Source: Piscinibacter defluvii
Lineage (GTDB): Bacteria; Pseudomonadota; Gammaproteobacteria; Burkholderiales; Burkholderiaceae_C
NCBI RefSeq assembly: GCF_004011805.1
Contig: NZ_RCHJ01000015.1
Location: 62,001 to 126,000 of the forward strand
Reading direction: 5' to 3'
Length of the DNA: 64,000 bases
Part shown: in pieces, positions 61,762 to 64,000 of the stretch
Numbering within the stretch: position 1 is the stretch's first letter
Layout of the letters: the number at the start of each line of letters is the position of its first letter
The notes under the pieces: generated by a model
Database searches by the model: none
The model's input: only the letters and a program-made list of their open reading frames with translations
Told to the model about the DNA's origin: nothing
Translations under genes and position numbers: made by a program

Positions 61762-62733
61762 TCAGTCGAGCGTGATCTTCGCGTCCTTGACGATCTTCGC
61801 GGTGCGCGCGATCTCGCCGCGGATGAACTCCGCGTACTCGGCCGGCGTGCCCGGCTTCACCTCGGCGCCCAGCCGCGCGAACTGCTCCCTGACGGCTGCC
61901 TGCGCCAGCACCTTGTCGAGCACCTGGTTGAGCCGTGTCGCGAGTTCGGGCGCTGCCTTGCCGGGCAGCACGAGGCCGAGCGTCGTCGACGCGTCGAACG
62001 TCGCGACACCCGCCTCGGCGAGCGTCGGCACGTCCGGCAGCAGCGCGGAGCGCCGCAGCGTCGTGACCGCGAGCGGGCGCAGCTTGCCGCCCTGCACCAG
62101 CGGCAGCACCGACGACAGCTGGTCGAAGTGGAGGTCGACGTGGCCGCCGGCCAGGTCGGTGTTCGCGGGTGCGCTGCCCTTGTAGGGCACGTGCACGAAG
62201 CGGACCACGGTCGCCTCCTGGAACAGCTCGCCGACGATGTGGTTGCCGCTGCCGCTGCCGGCGGAGGCCATCGTCATCGCGCCGTTGCGGCTGCGTGCGA
62301 GGGCCAGCAGTTCGGAGACCGACTTCACCGGCGACGACGGGCCCACCACCAGCACCATCGGCACGCTCGCGATCAGGCCCACCGGCGTAAAGTCCCTGAT
62401 CGAGTCGTAGGGCAGCTTCGGGTACAGCGACGGCGCGGCGAGGTGGTTCACCGGCGACGCGATGCCCAGCGTCGTGCCGTCCGGCGCCGACTTCGCGACG
62501 GCATCGAGACCGACGGTGCCACCGGCCCCGGCCTTGTTCTCGACGACGACGGGCTGGCCCAGCTCCTTCGCGAGCTCCGGCGCGAGGATGCGCGCGCTCA
62601 GGTCGACGTTGCCGCCCGGCGGAAAGGGAACGATCAGCCGGACCGGCTTGTTCGCGGCCGGGCTCTGCGCCGGGCTCGCCAGCGGCAGCGCAAGCAGCGC
62701 TGCAATGAGCAGACGACGGCTGCGGATCAGCAT
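61762..62733 (-). CDS. Bug-family solute-binding protein (TctC type), copy 1
   Basis: A 323-residue tripartite tricarboxylate-type binding protein with a signal peptide (LLIAALLALPLASPAQS) and the family pattern PVRLIVPFPPGGNVDLSARIL, FVHVPYKGSAPANTDLAGGHVDLHF and LLPDVPTLAEAG. The membrane components TctAB are not in the window, as is common for these expanded families in Burkholderiales. Start at 62733 has a GGTGGAG ribosome site eight bases upstream. Confidence 0.92.
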   Translation of the reverse strand: MLIRSRRLLIAALLALPLASPAQSPAANKPVRLIVPFPPGGNVDLSARILAPELAKELGQPVVVENKAGAGGTVGLDAVAKSAPDGTTLGIASPVNHLAAPSLYPKLPYDSIRDFTPVGLIASVPMVLVVGPSSPVKSVSELLALARSRNGAMTMASAGSGSGNHIVGELFQEATVVRFVHVPYKGSAPANTDLAGGHVDLHFDQLSSVLPLVQGGKLRPLAVTTLRRSALLPDVPTLAEAGVATFDASTTLGLVLPGKAAPELATRLNQVLDKVLAQAAVREQFARLGAEVKPGTPAEYAEFIRGEIARTAKIVKDAKITLD

Positions 62734-62738
62734 GACCA

Positions 62739-63698
62739 TCACTCCACCTTCAGGTTGAGGTCGCGCGCGAGGCGCGTGTTGGCGTCGATCTCGCGCACGA
62801 TCTGCGCCGCGAAGGCCTCGCCGCAGACGCCACCGGGCTCGAGGCCGGCCGACGCGAGGCGCTCGCGCGCGGGCTCCGATCGCGCAAACTCGGCCGCCTC
62901 GCGGCTCAGCACGCGCAGTGCCTCGGCCGGCGTGCCGGCCGGGGCCAGCACCCCGTACCAGGTGTCGATCACGAAGCCCTTGACGCCGGCCTCCTCGAAG
63001 GTCGGCACCTCAGGCAGCAGCGCCGAGCGCTGGCGCGAAGCGACCGCGAGCGCCTTCAGCTTGCCGGATTTCAGGTGCGGCAGCACCGAGCCGACCGTCG
63101 CGAACGACAGGTCCACCTGGCCGCCGATCAGGTCGGTCACCGCGGGCGCCGCGCCCTTGTAGGGCACGTGCACCATGCTCGTCCCGGTCAGCCGGCGGAA
63201 CTGCTCGGTGGCGAGGTGCGGCGAGCTGCCCTGGCCGGGTGTCGCATAGGTGGAGGCATCGGGCTTGGCCTTCACGCGGGCGAGGAACTCGGCGACGTTC
63301 TTCACCGGCATCGACGGGCCGACGACGAGCACCGTCGCGCTGCTGGCGATCGTGCAGACCGGCACGAAGGACTTCGCCGCATCGAACTTGATGCGTTCGC
63401 CGTACAGCGCCGGAATCATCGTGTGGTTGGTCGCCGCGGCGAGCAGCGTGAGGCCGTCCGGCTTCGCGGCCGCAACGGCCTCGGTCGCGAGCACGGCGTT
63501 CGCGCCCGGCTTGTTCTCGACGATGACCGGCTGGCCCAGCGTGCGGGCCGCCTGGTCGGCGAACGCGCGGGCGACGAGGTCGGACGGTCCGCCGGCGGCG
63601 AAGCCGACGACGAGCTTGACGGGCTGGGCCGGGTAGCCCGGCGCCTGCGCGGATGCGGTGCCGGCCACGAAGGCGGCGAGCCACAGGACACGGTGCAT
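62739..63698 (-). CDS. Bug-family solute-binding protein (TctC type), copy 2
   Basis: A 319-residue Bug protein with a signal peptide (VLWLAAFVAGTASAQ) and the pattern PVKLVVGFAAGGPSDLVARAF, MVHVPYKGAAPAVTDLIGGQVDLSF and LLPEVPTFEEAG. It shares the fold but not a recent duplication with copy 1 (many differences). It is upstream in the same transcript; its stop is adjacent to the start of copy 1. Confidence 0.92.
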   Translation of the reverse strand: MHRVLWLAAFVAGTASAQAPGYPAQPVKLVVGFAAGGPSDLVARAFADQAARTLGQPVIVENKPGANAVLATEAVAAAKPDGLTLLAAATNHTMIPALYGERIKFDAAKSFVPVCTIASSATVLVVGPSMPVKNVAEFLARVKAKPDASTYATPGQGSSPHLATEQFRRLTGTSMVHVPYKGAAPAVTDLIGGQVDLSFATVGSVLPHLKSGKLKALAVASRQRSALLPEVPTFEEAGVKGFVIDTWYGVLAPAGTPAEALRVLSREAAEFARSEPARERLASAGLEPGGVCGEAFAAQIVREIDANTRLARDLNLKVE

Positions 63699-63724
63699 GG
63701 AAGGGTCTCCTCTTGGTCTTCGGA

Positions 63725-64000
63725 TCAGCGGCGGGAGCGGTGGATCGGGCCGCCCGGGGTGTCGAGCGTCGCGCGCAGCACGCTGCCGGTGACGGACTCG
63801 GTGCAGTACAGCGTCCGCCGGTCCGGCCCGCCGAATGCGACGTTGGTCAGCGAGCTGCCGGCACAGCTGCGCAGCACGCATTCCGGCTCGGCACGGTGGT
63901 TCAGCACCCAGGCATATCCGAGCCCGGGATTGGCGACGATCAGGCGCCCGGCTTGATCGACGGCCAGGCCATCCGGGCCGCTGGGCCCGTACGAGGTGAA
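63725..64000 (-). CDS. SMP-30/gluconolactonase family protein, C-terminal part (cut by right edge)
   Basis: The frame is open to the right edge. The visible 91 residues include GPDGLAVDQAGRLIVANPG, LTNVAFGGPDRRTLYCTE and SVLRATLDTPGG, the end of a six-bladed propeller of the SMP-30/gluconolactonase/LRE family that hydrolyses lactones. It is upstream of the two Bug genes on the same strand and may share their transcript. Confidence 0.8.
   Translation of the reverse strand, partial: FTSYGPSGPDGLAVDQAGRLIVANPGLGYAWVLNHRAEPECVLRSCAGSSLTNVAFGGPDRRTLYCTESVTGSVLRATLDTPGGPIHRSRR

Overview
The window is high-GC proteobacterial DNA. Protein flavour (NifA with a C-terminal linker cysteine motif and no NifL, tandem Bug-type solute-binding proteins, two-subunit hydroquinone dioxygenase) fits a diazotrophic betaproteobacterium of the order Burkholderiales; the genus cannot be read from the sequence. 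No tRNA, rRNA, CRISPR, insertion sequence or phage genes were seen.

Region 1 (1-18.6 kb) is a nitrogen-fixation cluster on the + strand: nifE-nifN-nifX-DUF269-DUF683-fdxB-nifQ, then one small gene of unknown role on the - strand, then a complete nif-embedded ISC module (iscS-type desulfurase, iscU, two A-type carriers, hscA, fdx), then nifV-nifW-fixABCX, a ferritin-like gene and nifA. nifHDK and nifB are not in the window. Three sigma-54 promoters (before nifE, the desulfurase and nifV) have the GG-N10-GC layout; a perfect NifA site lies upstream of nifV and a one-mismatch site upstream of the desulfurase. The cluster thus supplies the FeMo-cofactor scaffold, Fe-S supply, homocitrate, electrons to ferredoxin (FixABCX) and the activator.

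Region 2 (18.6-36.2 kb) starts with two copper-related genes. It continues with a 15-gene co-directional - strand run (34460 down to 19567) for hydroquinone/hydroxyquinol catabolism: hydroquinone 1,2-dioxygenase (two subunits), an exported flavoprotein dehydrogenase with cytochrome c, an NTF2-like protein, 4-hydroxymuconic semialdehyde dehydrogenase, maleylacetate reductase, a Liv-type ABC importer, hydroxyquinol dioxygenase, 3-oxoadipate CoA-transferase and a thiolase. A broken polyphosphate kinase 2 remnant and a mandelate racemase-like enzyme follow; the latter's leader shares an 11-bp promoter motif with the big operon.

Region 3 (36.2-43.6 kb) holds a probable lipoprotein, an atypical pyruvate kinase-like protein, a SixA-like phosphatase, a DUF1428 protein, and a histidine kinase/NtrC-type regulator pair. 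The pair is followed by a sigma-54 promoter-like site and a small exported protein.

Region 4 (43.6-50.3 kb) is a stress block: a membrane methyltransferase, two universal stress proteins, a TerB-like protein, a possible tiny membrane protein, a BI-1 protein and a ribosome hibernation-like protein, divergent from a NhaR-like LysR regulator, then TerC.

Region 5 (50.9-64 kb) is mixed: an anchor-I type exported protein, LplT, a hybrid histidine kinase split by an apparent one-base frameshift, an exported beta-helix protein, an amidohydrolase, two Bug solute-binding proteins and a gluconolactonase-like gene cut by the right edge.
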